A stretch of DNA of 64,000 bases from JAMXLO01 sp963799415 (GCA_963799415.1 CAWCXI010000013.1:1-64000), one strand, 5' to 3'; shown: positions 28,224-37,951, numbered from the stretch's first letter. The notes: generated by a model from the letters alone, not told the origin. Translations and numbers: made by a program.

Positions 28224-28853
28224 ATGACCATCAGCGCAAGTCGCGCACTGGCCGCGACGGCCGCAGCGGTACTGCTGCACTGCGTCACACCGGGGAGTGT
28301 GCGGGCCGATGATGACCACGAACTGCGCGCCGACCAACGCGCCAGCATTGGCTTCGAGATCGCGAAAACGCAAAACATCGCGCTCGACCCGAATGTGCCG
28401 TCACAGGGACTGGGTAGCTACCTGGTAACTGTCTCCAGTTGCAACGACTGCCATAGCCAGCCGAACTTCGCACCTGGAGGGGATCCTTACAGCCGCCAGC
28501 CGAAGCAGGTTAACCTTCCGACCTACCTGGCAGGTGGACGCTCGTTCCCGGTACCGGCAGGAACCTGTTCAGCGAACCTCTCGCCTGCACCGCAGACCGG
28601 CCTCCCGGCAGGTCTCACGCGAGCCCAGTTCATCTACGTGATCCGAACAGGCTGCGACCCACAGGACGAGAACTTCAATGACCCGCAGACATGCGGCCTC
28701 TTGCAGGTGATGCCTTGGCCAAACTTTGGCACGACGCTGCGTCGATACGAATTGAGCGCGATCTACGATTATCTGAGTGCCCTTCCACACACAGAGCCGG
28801 ACAATACGGCGCAATGTGCCCCTAATCCACAAGGTGTGGCCGACAATCAGTAG
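28224..28853 (+). CDS. Periplasmic monoheme cytochrome c-like protein
   Basis: The 209-residue product has a signal peptide (SRALAATAAAVLLHCVTPGS) and one heme-binding motif, CNDCH, in YLVTVSSCNDCHSQPNFAPG. VMPWPNFGTTLRRYEL further on offers a methionine ligand and the following helix of class I cytochromes. Additional cysteines (GTCSANL, TGCDP, QTCGLL) are unusual for this family. It presumably carries electrons in the periplasm. It lies just after the TTAG motif and about 50 bp before the secreted paralogue 2, with which it probably forms an operon. Confidence 0.82.
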   Translation: MTISASRALAATAAAVLLHCVTPGSVRADDDHELRADQRASIGFEIAKTQNIALDPNVPSQGLGSYLVTVSSCNDCHSQPNFAPGGDPYSRQPKQVNLPTYLAGGRSFPVPAGTCSANLSPAPQTGLPAGLTRAQFIYVIRTGCDPQDENFNDPQTCGLLQVMPWPNFGTTLRRYELSAIYDYLSALPHTEPDNTAQCAPNPQGVADNQ

Positions 28854-28901
28854 GAGACTGCTGCTGTTGAACTTCGCAACTATAGGGGAGAAGTGCACTT
28901 C

Positions 28902-29456
28902 ATGTTGAATGTGAGGAATATCGTACTGGCCTGGGCACTGCTGACGTGGGGACTTACCTCCAGTTACGCAAACTGCGACAACAGTTCCCTATCAGGCGTT
29001 TACCCGTTCACGACGAGCGGCTTCACAGTCGGCATTTACGACGCAGCCAATGTATTGCACCCATTGAGCCCGCCACAGCCTTTATCGTCAGTCGGACAAT
29101 ATACATTCGACGGGCAGGGCAACTTCACCCGCGTAGACTACAACGTCGGTAACGGCGTCCCCGTCAACAACGCCTCCACACCGGTCAATGACTCGGGCTT
29201 TCGCACTGGCCAGACAGGTACCTACTCGATCGGCGAAGATTGCACAGGCACAATCTCCCTCTCAGCGAACGGTGCAATGATCCAACTGCAGGTGGTGGTC
29301 GTCGATTTCGGCGAGAGTGCACGGGCAATCGTCGCGTCAGAGCATGTCCCGGGCTTCGCCAATCCCCCACCCGGCACGGACTGCAGCGCCGGCTGCAACG
29401 AGGGCGTGAACATCCTCGTCGATCTCAAAAAGGACGAATACCACCGCTCGCGCTGA
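28902..29456 (+). CDS. Secreted four-cysteine protein of unknown function (paralogue 2)
   Basis: The product is about 184 residues with a signal peptide (NIVLAWALLTWGLTSSYA then NC). It matches the protein at 25203 in block order: QYTFDGQGNFTRVDYNVGNG, TGTYSIGEDCTGTISL and DCSAGCNEGVNILV, with the same four cysteines. ATG 28902 is preferred; the GTG at 28893 is too close to the GGGGAG. It follows the cytochrome c gene on the same strand, so both are probably expressed from the TTAG-box promoter. Its function is unknown. Disulphide formation in the periplasm is likely. Confidence 0.72.
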   Translation: MLNVRNIVLAWALLTWGLTSSYANCDNSSLSGVYPFTTSGFTVGIYDAANVLHPLSPPQPLSSVGQYTFDGQGNFTRVDYNVGNGVPVNNASTPVNDSGFRTGQTGTYSIGEDCTGTISLSANGAMIQLQVVVVDFGESARAIVASEHVPGFANPPPGTDCSAGCNEGVNILVDLKKDEYHRSR

Positions 29457-29460
29457 CCCT

Positions 29461-29494
29461 TCGTCATGGCCGGCGAAGGCCGACCATCCACGTC
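29461..29494. repeat. Dispersed palindrome, family B
   Basis: TCGTCATGGCCGG...CGACCATCCACGTC begins five bases after the stop of secreted paralogue 2. It is the same unit as at 21643 and 42626 and could end the cytochrome-secreted protein transcript. Confidence 0.78.
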
Positions 29495-29600
29495 TTTTCC
29501 GGGCCGCTGCAACGCAACACATGGCGGGGCCAAGCCATGCCTTGCCCGAACGGCTGCTCGGCAGCAGGCTGCCGCGGAACCGACACCGAGGACCGCGTCC

Positions 29601-30795
29601 ATGCTGTTCGAGCTTCCGTCCGCCGCGCAGGAACTGCAATCCGTTGTACGCCGCCTCGCCGACTCTGTCATCGCGCCTCGCGCAGCAGAGGTGGACCGCG
29701 CCGAAGCCTACCCCTGGGACAATGTCGCGGCGCTGCATGACGCAGGTCTGCTCGGCTACACCATCCCGCGCGAGTACGGCGGCGCCGGCGGCAGCTTCCT
29801 CGACGCAGTCGTCATCATCGAGGAGATGGCGCGCGTCTGCGGCGTCACCGGCCGCATCGCGGTCGAGACCAACATGGGCGCGATCTCCGCCGTCATGCAG
29901 TATCGGCAGCGAGGCACAGAAGCGACTCGCCGCGCGGCTCGTGCTGGACGGCGACAAGCCGGCCATCTGCATCACCGAACCCGACGCCGGTTCCGCCGCC
30001 ACCGACATGTCCACCCGCGCCGACCGGCGCAACGGCTACTGGCTGCTCAACGGCCGCAAGCACTGGATCACCGGCGGCGGTGTCTCGAAGCTGCACCTGA
30101 TCTTCGCCCGCGTGTTCGACGAAAGCGGACAGCGGCGCGGCATCGGCGGCTTCCTCGCCGTACGCGATGAAGCGAACGGCCTCGTCGTCGGCAAGCGCGA
30201 ACCCACGATGGGCCTGCGCGGCATCCCGGAGACGGAGATCCGTTTCGAGAACCTCGAAATTCCAGACGAGATGGTGTTGCAGTCCCCGGAGGGCCGGCTG
30301 CACGGTTTCGCCGATCTGATGAACGCCTACAACAGCCAGCGCGTCGGCGCCGCGACGGTGGCACTCGGCCTCGCCCAGGGCGCGTTCGAGGCGGCCACCG
30401 CGTTCGCCAAGGAACGCCACCAGTTCGGCCGGCCGATCGGCGAGTTCCAGGGCCTGCAATGGATGCTCGCCGACATGGCGATCCAGCTCAACGCCGCGCG
30501 CCTCGCGGTGTATCGCGCCGCCGCCAGCGCCGACCCGTTCCCCGATCCCCTGCTCGCCGCGCAGGCCAAGGTGTTCGCCTCCGAGATGGCGATCAAGGTC
30601 ACCAACGACGCGCTCCAGATGTTCGGCGCGCGCGGCTACTCGCGCGACTACCCGATGGAACGCATGGCACGCGATGCACGCATGTTCACCATCGGCGGCG
30701 GCACCGCGCAGGTGCTGCGCAACTTCGTCGCCGGCCGCGTGCTCGGCTGGAAGCTGCCGCAGACGCGCGACGGCTACGTGGAGCAGGGACGCTAA
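29601..30795 (+). CDS. Acyl-CoA dehydrogenase family protein, frameshifted
   Basis: This FAD enzyme, about 397 residues, is predicted to desaturate acyl-CoA. The N-terminal helical domain has LLGYTIPREYGGAGGSFLDA. The middle beta domain has CITEPDAGSAATDM and GRKHWITGGG. The C-terminal helical domain has GVA-type VGAATVALGLAQGAFEAATA, ERHQFGRPIGEFQGLQWMLA, QMFGARGYSRDYPMERMARD and FTIGGGTAQVLRN. The frame changes near 29902, where one extra base separates VMQY from GSEAQKRLAARL. The stop overlaps the tmk stop on the other strand. Confidence 0.88.
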
Positions 30796-31419
30796 TTCGG
30801 CAACGCCAGCCGCGCGCGCAGTGCCTGCATGATCACGGCGTGCACCGCATCGATGGGACCGTCCGCGGTGATCAGCACACAGCGTTCCTGCTGCCGCCGC
30901 GGCGATGTCGCGAAAGCCCTGGTTCACCCGCGCATGGAACAACGCGTCGAGCCTCTCATACCGATCGGCATCGGCACCGCGCTCCAACTGCCGCGCGACA
31001 GCCACCGCATCGCTCACATCCAGCACCAGCGTCACGTCGGGAACGATGCCGAGCAGTCCGGTCAGCGTCGCGATCGTCGCGCGGTCAGCGCCCAGGCCGT
31101 AGCCCTGATACGCCATCGTCGAATCGAAGAACCGATCGCAGACCACCCACATTCCGGCCGCCAGCGCCGGGCCGATCGTCTTCTCCACATGTTCGGCGCG
31201 AGCGGCAAAGTGCAGCAGCGTCTCAGCCGGCGCGGACCAGTCCACCGCATCGCCGAGCAGCAGATTGCGCAGGATTTCCGCACCCGGCGCACCGCCAGGC
31301 TCGCGCGTCCGCAGCACCGGCAGACCAAGCCGCACCAGCGCATCGGCAAGCAGCCGCGCCTGCGTTGACTTGCCGGCGCCCTCGCCGCCCTCCAGCGTTA
31401 TGAACCGGCCGGTGGGCAT
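30792..31419 (-). CDS. tmk: Thymidylate kinase, frameshifted near the end
   Basis: This enzyme phosphorylates dTMP to dTDP for DNA synthesis. It begins MPTGRFITLEGGEGAGKST with the Walker A loop. The DR(Y/F/H) motif is in VVCDRFFDSTMAYQG, the TREPGG motif in VLRTREPGGAPGAE, and the lid region is RGADADRYERLDALFHARVN. The frame shifts at about 30893. The correct frame continues as ERCVLITADGPIDAVHAVIM and ends at 30792. A 508-residue frame reading through the antisense of the acyl-CoA dehydrogenase is an artefact. The D,D-carboxypeptidase gene lies upstream on the same strand. Confidence 0.92.
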
Positions 31420-31432
31420 CCTGCCTTGCTTC

Positions 31433-31466
31433 TGTCATTGCGAGGAGCGCAGCGACGAAGCAATCT
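31433..31466. repeat. Dispersed repeat, family C (CATTGCGAGGAGCGCAGCGA)
   Basis: TCTGTCATTGCGAGGAGCGC continuing AGCGACGAAGCAATC is a short imperfect palindrome common in alphaproteobacterial and other intergenic regions. It lies in the gap between tmk and the D,D-carboxypeptidase gene. It is a different family from the ATGGCCGG palindromes. Confidence 0.75.
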
Positions 31467-31483
31467 CGTTCGAGATCGCTCCA

Positions 31484-32702
31484 TTACCCGCCCGTCACGT
31501 AGTGCGACAGCACCGCGATGGCGCGCCCCGGCAGGCTGAGCTTCGCGACATCGTCGCCCGCCAGCAGCGGCACCTCCATGTTCGGCACGCCCTGCCCCGC
31601 CACCACCAGCTTGCCCAGCGTCGTGCCCTTCGCCACTGGCGCGCGTATCGGCGAGTCGTAGCTCACCTTCACCGACGCATTCTTCCGCCAGTTGCGCGGC
31701 ATCGTCACGATCAGGTCCCGCCCGCCGACCAGTGGCACCGTCGGTCGCGAGCCAAGCCAAACTGGCACACGCTCGATCACGTCGCCCGCGGCAAACAACG
31801 TCACATCCTCAAAGTTCGCGAACGCCCAGTCCATCAGCCGCTCGCCCTCCTCGGCGCGCTGGTGCATAGACTCCAGCCCGTTCAGCACCACAATGACGCG
31901 CCGGTCGCCACGCTTGCTGCTCGCCGCCAGACCATAGCCGCCCGCCTCGGTGTGGCCGGTCTTCAGCCCGTCAGCCGTCCCCTTCTGCACCAGCGGATTG
32001 CGGTTCCCTTGCTCGATATTGTTGTACTTGAACGTCTTCTCCGCGTCGTAGTGATAGTATTCGGGAAAATCGAGGATGATGCGCCGCGCCAGCGTGGCGA
32101 TGTCGCGAGCAGCTCATGTGCTGCTCCGGATCCGGCCAGCCGGTGGAATTCTTGAAATACGAATTGGTCAGCCCGAGTTCCTTCGCCTTCTGGTTCATCA
32201 GGTCGGCAAATTGCTCCTCCGAACCCGCGATCGCCTCGGCAAACACGATGCAGGCGTCGTTGCCCGACTGCACGATCACGCCGCGGATCAGGTCCTCCAC
32301 CCGCACCTGCGTGCCGAGCTGAACGAACATCTTCGATCCGCCCATCCGCCACGCCCGCTCGCTCACCGTCAGCTCGTCGTCGAGCTTCATCTTCCCTTGC
32401 TTCAGCCGTTCGTAGACCAGGTAGATCGTCATCAGCTTGGTCATCGACGAAGGCGGCATCTGGGTATCCGCGTCCTTCTCCAGCAGCGTGGCACCGGTGG
32501 CGAAATCCATGATGAATGCCCAGCGCGCCGCGGTATCCACCGGGCCGAGCGGCGTGTCGGCCGGACTGCCAGCCGCCATATCCTTCTTCCCGCCGTGCGC
32601 GCCCGCCTTCTGCTGCGCCGGGTGACGTGGTTGCGCGACGGCGGGAAGTGCACCGCCGACGAATATCGCTGATGCCAACAGGGCTTCCCGGCGCGTGAGC
32701 AT
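31484..32702 (-). CDS. D-alanyl-D-alanine carboxypeptidase (DacC/DacF type), frameshifted
   Basis: This penicillin-binding protein trims the terminal D-Ala of peptidoglycan pentapeptides. It has a signal peptide (MLTRREALLASAIFVGGALP). The three active-site motifs are SSMTK (SxxK), SGN in VIVQSGNDACIVF and KTG in DGLKTGHTEAGGYGL. A C-terminal beta-domain follows. The frame changes near 32110 after GWPDPEQHMS; removing one T allows HMSARDIATLARRIILDFPE. The total is about 406 residues. It is followed by tmk and preceded by rlpA on the same strand, a small cell-wall cluster. Confidence 0.9.
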
Positions 32703-32715
32703 GGCGACTCAACTC

Positions 32716-33587
32716 CTATTCCACCACGATCCGCGCATCGGTTACTCCTGACTGGAGCACCTGGTCCAGCACCATATCGGCCTGCTGGACGGTCGATAGC
32801 GGCCCGACGATCACCAGATGCGTCTGCACCCGCCCCTCGCGCGTGCTCACGATGCGTGCGCCAAGTCCGGCAACACGCTGACGTTGCATATTGGCGTTTG
32901 CGTAGCTCTGGAATTTACCGAGTTGCACGAACAGTTGGCCCGGATCGGGCGCTCCCTGCTCCACCGCCTCGGGCAGCCGCAACGCCGGAGCGGCGCCGGA
33001 TTGTTCATTCTGCTGCGATGCAACGTGCGGTCGGAGCACCAATCGACGCGACACTGCCGATCGGCGGCAGATCGCTCTGTCTCACCTCGCCGAGGGGCGC
33101 CGTCACAATTTCCAACTTCGGCGTTCCCGGCACAGCATCGACCGCGGCATAACTCTCCGCCGGCCAGCACCTCGAGCCGCACGCGCACCGCGTTGTCATC
33201 GGCGAAGCGCAGCAGCGACGCGGTGCGACGCGTCACCTCGATCAGCCGATGCGGCGTTGCCGGTCCGCGGTCATTGATGCGCACCACCACCGCCAGGCCG
33301 TTCTCCAGGTTGGTCAGTCGCGCGATCGCGGGAAGCTGCAGCGTCTGGTGCGCGGCGGCCAGCGCCGTCTGGTCGAATGCCTCGCCATCCGCGGTCAGAT
33401 CCGCATGGCCGCCCGGCGGATACACCATCGCAAGTCCGGTCTGCTGACCTTCGTAACTCTCGCGCGGATAATACCAGGCGCCGCCAGCCTGATATGGCGC
33501 ACCAAGCACATAGTGTGGACTGACCGGAAGTGGCTTCTGGCAGGACGCCGCAAGCAGCGCCAGCGGCAGGGCAAACGCCAGCCTCAC
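32716..33587 (-). CDS. rlpA: RlpA-family septal lytic transglycosylase with SPOR domain, frameshifted twice
   Basis: This is a lipoprotein: the N-terminus MRLAFALPLALLAASC ends in a lipobox. The double-psi beta-barrel domain has QTGLAMVYPPGGHADLTADG, AAHQTLQLPAIARLTNLENG and VVVRINDRGPATPHRLIEVT. The C-terminal SPOR domain (QLFVQLGKFQSYANANMQRQ, VGPLSTVQQADMVLDQVLQ) binds denuded glycan at the septum. Shifts at about 33155 (extra G) and about 33040 separate the parts. The gene overlaps the lytic transglycosylase gene by a few bases. RlpA cleaves naked glycan strands in some bacteria; activity here is inferred. Confidence 0.87.
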
Positions 33588-34555
33588 GCGACCACAGCAT
33601 CCCCGAGCAGCCCGACCACCAGCGCATAGTAGTCCGACGGATTGTAGCGACGGATCGCGGCGAAGTTCGCGTAGACCAGAAAGGCGTCACCGCCGGCTCC
33701 GTCCGGCAGCAGCACGGCGCCCGGTGTATCGGCGCGCGGCAATGGCCGGCCACCCGCCGCGCGCACGCCGAGCCGCGCCCATTCGCCGACCGGCCTGCGG
33801 TTCTCCCGCCCGGCCGCGGACTGGTCAAAATTCGCCGGCACAGGTGATCGCCTGGCCCCACGGCTCGCCGCCGCGCCAGCCCGACTGCGCGAGGTAGTTG
33901 GCGATCGAGCCGAGTACATCGGGCCTGCTGGTCCAGATGTCGCGGCGACCGTGACCCTCGAAATCCACCGCGTAACGCAGGTAGGAGGACGGCATGAACT
34001 GCGGCTGCCCCATCGCGCCGGCATAGGAGCCAAGCATGTGCGCCGGCGTCACGTCGCCATGGTCGAGAATGTGCAGCGCGGCAATCAGCTCGCCGCGGAA
34101 GAAGCCGGCTCGACGGCCTTCCCACCCGAGCGTCGCCAACGCCTCGACGACATGGAAGTCGCCCATGCCGGTGCCAAAACTCGATTCGAGTCCCCAGATG
34201 CCGGTGATCACGCCGGGATCGACCGCGAATCGATCGCGCACGCGAGCGAGCAGCGCGCGGTTCTGCTGGAATGCGGCGCGACCATTGACGATGCGCTGGT
34301 CGTTGATCAGCAGCGCGCGATACTGCGCCCAGGTCATGGTGAATTCGGGCTGATGCCGATCGCGCTCCAGCACCTTCTGGTTCGGCTGCACGCCGGCAAA
34401 TGCACGCTCCAGCGTCGCGGACGATATGCCGGCACGGCGCGCCTCGGCGCGAAAGCCGGCGAGGAAACCCTGGAAGCCTATCCGGCGCGGCAATGGCGGG
34501 CGCGGCAAGGCACGGCGGGAATCGAGGCAGCCAATAGCGATCGTCGGCTCAGCAT
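33584..34555 (-). CDS. Lytic murein transglycosylase (MltB/SLT_2 family), frameshifted
   Basis: This periplasmic enzyme cleaves peptidoglycan glycan strands. ATG 34555 starts a signal peptide (MLSRRSLLAASIP) that joins the rest only after two shifts near 34510 and 34470. The body has GFLAGFRAEARRAGISSATL, ITGIWGLESSFGTGMGDFHV with the catalytic glutamate, HMLGSYAGAMGQPQFMPSSY and the VDFEGHGRRDIW region. A third shift near 33840 (extra G) is needed before ANFDQSAAGRENRRPVGEWA. The C-terminus ends in YNPSDYYALVVGLL, as in this family. It is coupled to rlpA, its likely partner in septal wall turnover. Confidence 0.87.
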
Positions 34556-34618
34556 GCGATTCTGTCTGCCACGGTCGCACGCGCCGACGCAACAAACTCA
34601 GTCCGAGGGAAACGTTAA

Positions 34619-35598
34619 ATGCCGATAACCACACGCCTGACCGAGCGCCTCGGCGTGCGCCATCCGATCCTGCTGGCCCCGATGGATGTCGTGGCGGATG
34701 GGCGCCTCGCCGCCGCGGTCAGCCACGCCGGCGGCTTCGGCATCATCGGCGGCGGCTACGGCGACGCGGCGTGGCTGACGCGCGAGATGGACGCGGCAGG
34801 CGACGCGCGCGTCGGCGTCGGCTTCATCACCTGGAGCCTGGCGCGGCAACCGCACCTGCTCGACCTGGTGCTGGAGCGCCAGCCTCCCGCCGTCATGCTG
34901 TCGTTCGGCGATGTCCAGCCGCACGCGGACAGGATCAAGGCGGCCGGCGCGTTGCTGCTGTGCCAGGTGCAGACGCTCGATCAGGCGCGGCAGGCGATCG
35001 CACACGGCGCCGACGTGCTGATCGCGCAGGGAACCGAAGCCGGCGGCCACGGCATGTCACGCGGCACGCTCGCCTTGGTGCCGGCGGTCGTCGATGTCGC
35101 GGGTGACATCCCGGTTGTGGCGGCGGGCGGCATCGCGGACGGCCGCGGGCTTGCGGCAGCGCTGATGCTGGGCGCCGATGGCGTGCTGATGGGCACGCGG
35201 TTCTACGCCTCGCAGGAGGCAGCGGCGTTGCTCGGCGCGAAGGACCGGATCGTCGCGGCAAGCGGCGATGCGACGATCCGCAGTGTTCTGTTCGACATCG
35301 CCCGCCGCAATGTCTGGCCCGCGCCCTATACCGGTCGCGTGCTGGCAAACCGCTTCTACCGAGCGCTGGCGCGGCCGCGAGGTCGAGTTGCTCCAGCGGC
35401 AGACCGAAGAGGCGGCGCGCTACGACGCAGCCGCGCGCAGCCGGCGACTTCGACACCGCGGCGGTGATCGCCGGCGAGGTGGTAGACCTGATCAGCGACA
35501 TCCCACCCGCCGGCGAAATCGTGGAGCGTGTCGCGACCGAGGCCGAAGCGCTGCTGGTGCGGGCCTCCAATCGGTATCGGGTCCACCCAGCTGAGTAA
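34619..35598 (+). CDS. Nitronate monooxygenase-like FMN protein, frameshifted near the end
   Basis: This flavin TIM-barrel protein is related to 2-nitropropane dioxygenase / nitronate monooxygenase. Landmarks are LGVRHPILLAPMDVVADG, GGFGIIGGGYGDAAWLTRE, IAQGTEAGGHGMSRGT with the conserved histidine, and AAGGIADGRGLAAALMLGAD before GVLMGTRF. Removing one T near 35356 and one C near 35443 gives a continuous C-terminus (ERWRGREVELLQRQTEEAAR ... RYRVHPAE) ending at 35598. The start ATG follows GAGGGAAAC. The real substrate is unknown; many homologues are not true nitronate oxidases. Confidence 0.85.
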
Positions 35599-35638
35599 GA
35601 GGTACGGCGGGTAAACCGCCAGGGGAAACGCATCCTCA

Positions 35639-35652
35639 TTGATCTAAATCAA
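35639..35652. promoter_or_regulatory. Perfect FNR/FixK-type box TTGATCTAAATCAA
   Basis: The palindrome TTGAT-N4-ATCAA fits the FNR/Anr/FixK consensus exactly. It lies 151 bp upstream of the arylsulfatase start, with a weak -10-like TATGGG about 25 bp downstream, as expected of a class II site. It suggests oxygen- or redox-dependent expression of the downstream gene. Confidence 0.6.
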
Positions 35653-35691
35653 TGAAGGCCATCAGGGCCCCGCCTATGGGCCACGAGCAAC

Positions 35692-35718
35692 TCTGCCAGT
35701 CAGAATTCTGCCAGTCAG
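35692..35718 (+). repeat. Tandem 12-bp direct repeat in the arylsulfatase leader
   Basis: TCTGCCAGTCAG occurs twice, separated by AAT (15-bp period), about 85 bp before the arylsulfatase ATG. It might be a regulator site or part of the transcript leader. Confidence 0.5.
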
Positions 35719-35802
35719 GTTGGACGCCAGCGCCTCTGCATGCGGCCGCTACGGTTGCGTGCGGGAGCGTCGATCCCAAGGTCAATGAGGAGACACAAGA
35801 CG

Positions 35803-37494
35803 ATGCAGCAAAAATCCTGGTCCCGGCTGCTTGGCTCGCTCGCCGCCGGTACCATCTTGGGCGCCACGGCATTGGTCAGCCCTCCCGCGCACGCTCAGGC
35901 CCCCGCACGACAACCCAACATCCTCGTCATCATGGGTGACGATGTGGGCTGGTTCAACGTCGGCGCGTACAACCGCGGCATCATGTCCGGCAGGACGCCG
36001 AACCTCGACAAGCTGGCGGCCGACGGCATGATGTTCACCGACTACTACGCCGAAGCCAGCTGCACGGCAGGACGCGCGAACTTCATCACCGGCGAGATCC
36101 CCCTGCGTACCGGCCTGACCACGGTCGGGCAGGCCGGCGCCGATGTCGGCATACCCGATCAGGCCGTGACGCTCGCCACCGTGCTGAAAGCACAAGGCTA
36201 CGAGACCGGGCAGTTCGGCAAGAACCACCTCGGTGACCTGAACAAGTTCCTGCCAACGGTGCACGGGTTCGACGAGTTTTTCGGCTACCTCTACCACCTC
36301 GACGCAATGTCCGATCCGTACTGGTTCGACTACCCGCAGGACTGGATTGACAAGACCGGCCCGCGCAATCTGGTGCACACCTATGCGACCAACGTAGACG
36401 ATCCCACGGTGCAGCCGCGGTGGGGCAAGATTGGCAAGCAGCGGATCGTCGACGAAGGCCCGCTCGCGCCGTTCCCCAACATGACCGGCCGGCAGAACTG
36501 GCAGGAAGGCCGCAAAGCCAAGTACGACATGGAGACCTTTGACGATGTGCTGGTCAAGTCCAGTGAAGGTTTCATGGACAAGGCAAAGAGCGATGGCAAG
36601 CCGTTCTTCGTCTGGCACAACACCACGCGCATGCACGTGTTCACGTACCTGCCGCCCAAGTACCAGGCGATGATGAATTCGACCAGCAACTACAACACCG
36701 AAGAAGCCGGCATGGCGCAGATGGACGACAGCATAGGCGATTTGCTGAAGCACATTCAGGACATTGGCGAGGCTGATAACACCATCGTCATATTCACCAC
36801 CGACAACGGCGCCGAAGTGTTCACCTGGCCGGACGGTGGCATGACGCCCTTCAAGGCTACCAAGGGCACGTCGTATGAAGGCGGCTTCCGTGTCCCGTGC
36901 ATCATTCGCTGGCCTGGCAAGATCAAACCCGGGTCGGTGGCGAACGGCATCTTCTCCGGCCTCGACTGGCTGCCGACGCTCGCCGATGCGGCGGGCAACC
37001 CCAACATCACGGATCAACTCCTGAAAGGCGTGAAGCTGGGAGACAACACCTACAAGAACCACCTGGACGGCTACGACCAGATGAATTTGCTGATGGGCAA
37101 GGAGGCGTCAGCACGTCACGAGTTGTTCTACTTCGCGGGCCCCAAATTGGGCGCCCTGCGGATTGATGACTTCAAGTTCCAGTTCCTGGAGCAGCCCTAT
37201 GGCTGGCCCGGCGAAAAGGTCGCAGTGGACATGCCGACCATTACGAACCTCCGTCAGGACCCATTCGAACGTACGTCGTCGCTACGCGGTGAAACCTTGA
37301 ACAACTCTGGCGGGGACTACGTGAACGGCTTCATGGCGCGCGAGTTCTGGCGCTTCGTCGTCGTGCAGCAAACCGTCGGTAGGCTGGCGATGACCGCGAT
37401 AGACTACCCACCGATGCAGTCGCCGGCCTCGTTCAACCTTGAGGCAGTCAAGGCGCAGATTGACGAGATGATCAAGGCACACGAAGGAGAGTAG
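35803..37494 (+). CDS. Arylsulfatase (sulfatase family)
   Basis: The product is about 563 residues with a signal peptide (LLGSLAAGTILGATALVS, cleavage near AHAQA). The sulfatase signature CTAGRANFITG contains the C-x-A-x-R motif whose cysteine is oxidised to formylglycine. Metal ligands are in VIMGDDVGW and FTTDNGAEV. GQFGKNHLGD carries the conserved lysine. It hydrolyses sulfate esters in the periplasm. ATG 35803 has GGAG about 12 bases upstream and avoids an odd upstream extension. A perfect FNR box precedes it and a strong hairpin follows it. No sulfatase-modifying enzyme gene is in the window. Confidence 0.92.
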   Translation: MQQKSWSRLLGSLAAGTILGATALVSPPAHAQAPARQPNILVIMGDDVGWFNVGAYNRGIMSGRTPNLDKLAADGMMFTDYYAEASCTAGRANFITGEIPLRTGLTTVGQAGADVGIPDQAVTLATVLKAQGYETGQFGKNHLGDLNKFLPTVHGFDEFFGYLYHLDAMSDPYWFDYPQDWIDKTGPRNLVHTYATNVDDPTVQPRWGKIGKQRIVDEGPLAPFPNMTGRQNWQEGRKAKYDMETFDDVLVKSSEGFMDKAKSDGKPFFVWHNTTRMHVFTYLPPKYQAMMNSTSNYNTEEAGMAQMDDSIGDLLKHIQDIGEADNTIVIFTTDNGAEVFTWPDGGMTPFKATKGTSYEGGFRVPCIIRWPGKIKPGSVANGIFSGLDWLPTLADAAGNPNITDQLLKGVKLGDNTYKNHLDGYDQMNLLMGKEASARHELFYFAGPKLGALRIDDFKFQFLEQPYGWPGEKVAVDMPTITNLRQDPFERTSSLRGETLNNSGGDYVNGFMAREFWRFVVVQQTVGRLAMTAIDYPPMQSPASFNLEAVKAQIDEMIKAHEGE

Positions 37495-37507
37495 CCTGAC
37501 TGACACC

Positions 37508-37539
37508 AAGGCGGGCGATCCGCTAGGATCGCCCGCCTT
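37508..37539. terminator. Strong 14-bp hairpin after arylsulfatase
   Basis: AAGGCGGGCGATCC-GCTA-GGATCGCCCGCCTT forms a perfect 14-bp stem with a four-base loop, 14 bp after the arylsulfatase stop. No T-run follows, so termination may be Rho-assisted or the hairpin may stabilise the mRNA end. Confidence 0.75.
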
Positions 37540-37576
37540 GAACTACGTCAGACCGACCGACTGGAAGGAGAAACCT

Positions 37577-37951
37577 ATGCTTCAAATCAGATCCGCCCTG
37601 GTTCTTTTGGCTGCGTGCGCCGCAGTGTCGGCGTGCGCAGCCCAGGTGCAGAACAAGGAGGACATGCTGGCCGGCGCCGGCTTCAAGCTGGTGCCAGCGA
37701 ACACGCCGGAGCGCCAGGCTTCGCTGTCGTCGTTGCCGCCGCACAAATTCGTCCACCAGGTGCGCAACAACGTCGTGGTCTATACTTACGCCGACCCCAC
37801 AATCTGCGACTGCCTGTATGTTGGCAATCAGGCCGCATACGACCGCTACCGACAGGATGTGTTCGTGAAGCACATTGCCGACGAGCAGCAGATGACCGCC
37901 CAGATCAACGAGATGAATTGGGGACCTTGGGGTCCGGGCTGGTACTACTAG
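37577..37951 (+). CDS. Small lipoprotein of unknown function
   Basis: The 124-residue product starts MLQIRSALVLLAACAAVSAC, a signal peptide ending in a lipobox cysteine. The mature part has LAGAGFKLVPANTPERQASL and DPTICDCLYVGNQAAYDRYR and ends in a tryptophan/glycine-rich tail. GGAAGGAGAAA precedes ATG 37577. I recall similar small lipoproteins near arylsulfatase-type clusters, but no function is known to me. Transcription is in the same direction as the arylsulfatase, across the hairpin. Confidence 0.7.
   Translation: MLQIRSALVLLAACAAVSACAAQVQNKEDMLAGAGFKLVPANTPERQASLSSLPPHKFVHQVRNNVVVYTYADPTICDCLYVGNQAAYDRYRQDVFVKHIADEQQMTAQINEMNWGPWGPGWYY

Noticed and set aside
29893..31419. A 508-residue minus-strand frame starting as thymidylate kinase
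   Set aside because: After about 30893 it is antisense to the acyl-CoA dehydrogenase gene. The true tmk tail continues in another frame and ends at 30792.
37508..37539. Hairpin after arylsulfatase as a mobile repeat
   Set aside because: It has no related copy elsewhere in the window and sits just after a stop codon, so a terminator or mRNA-end hairpin is more likely.
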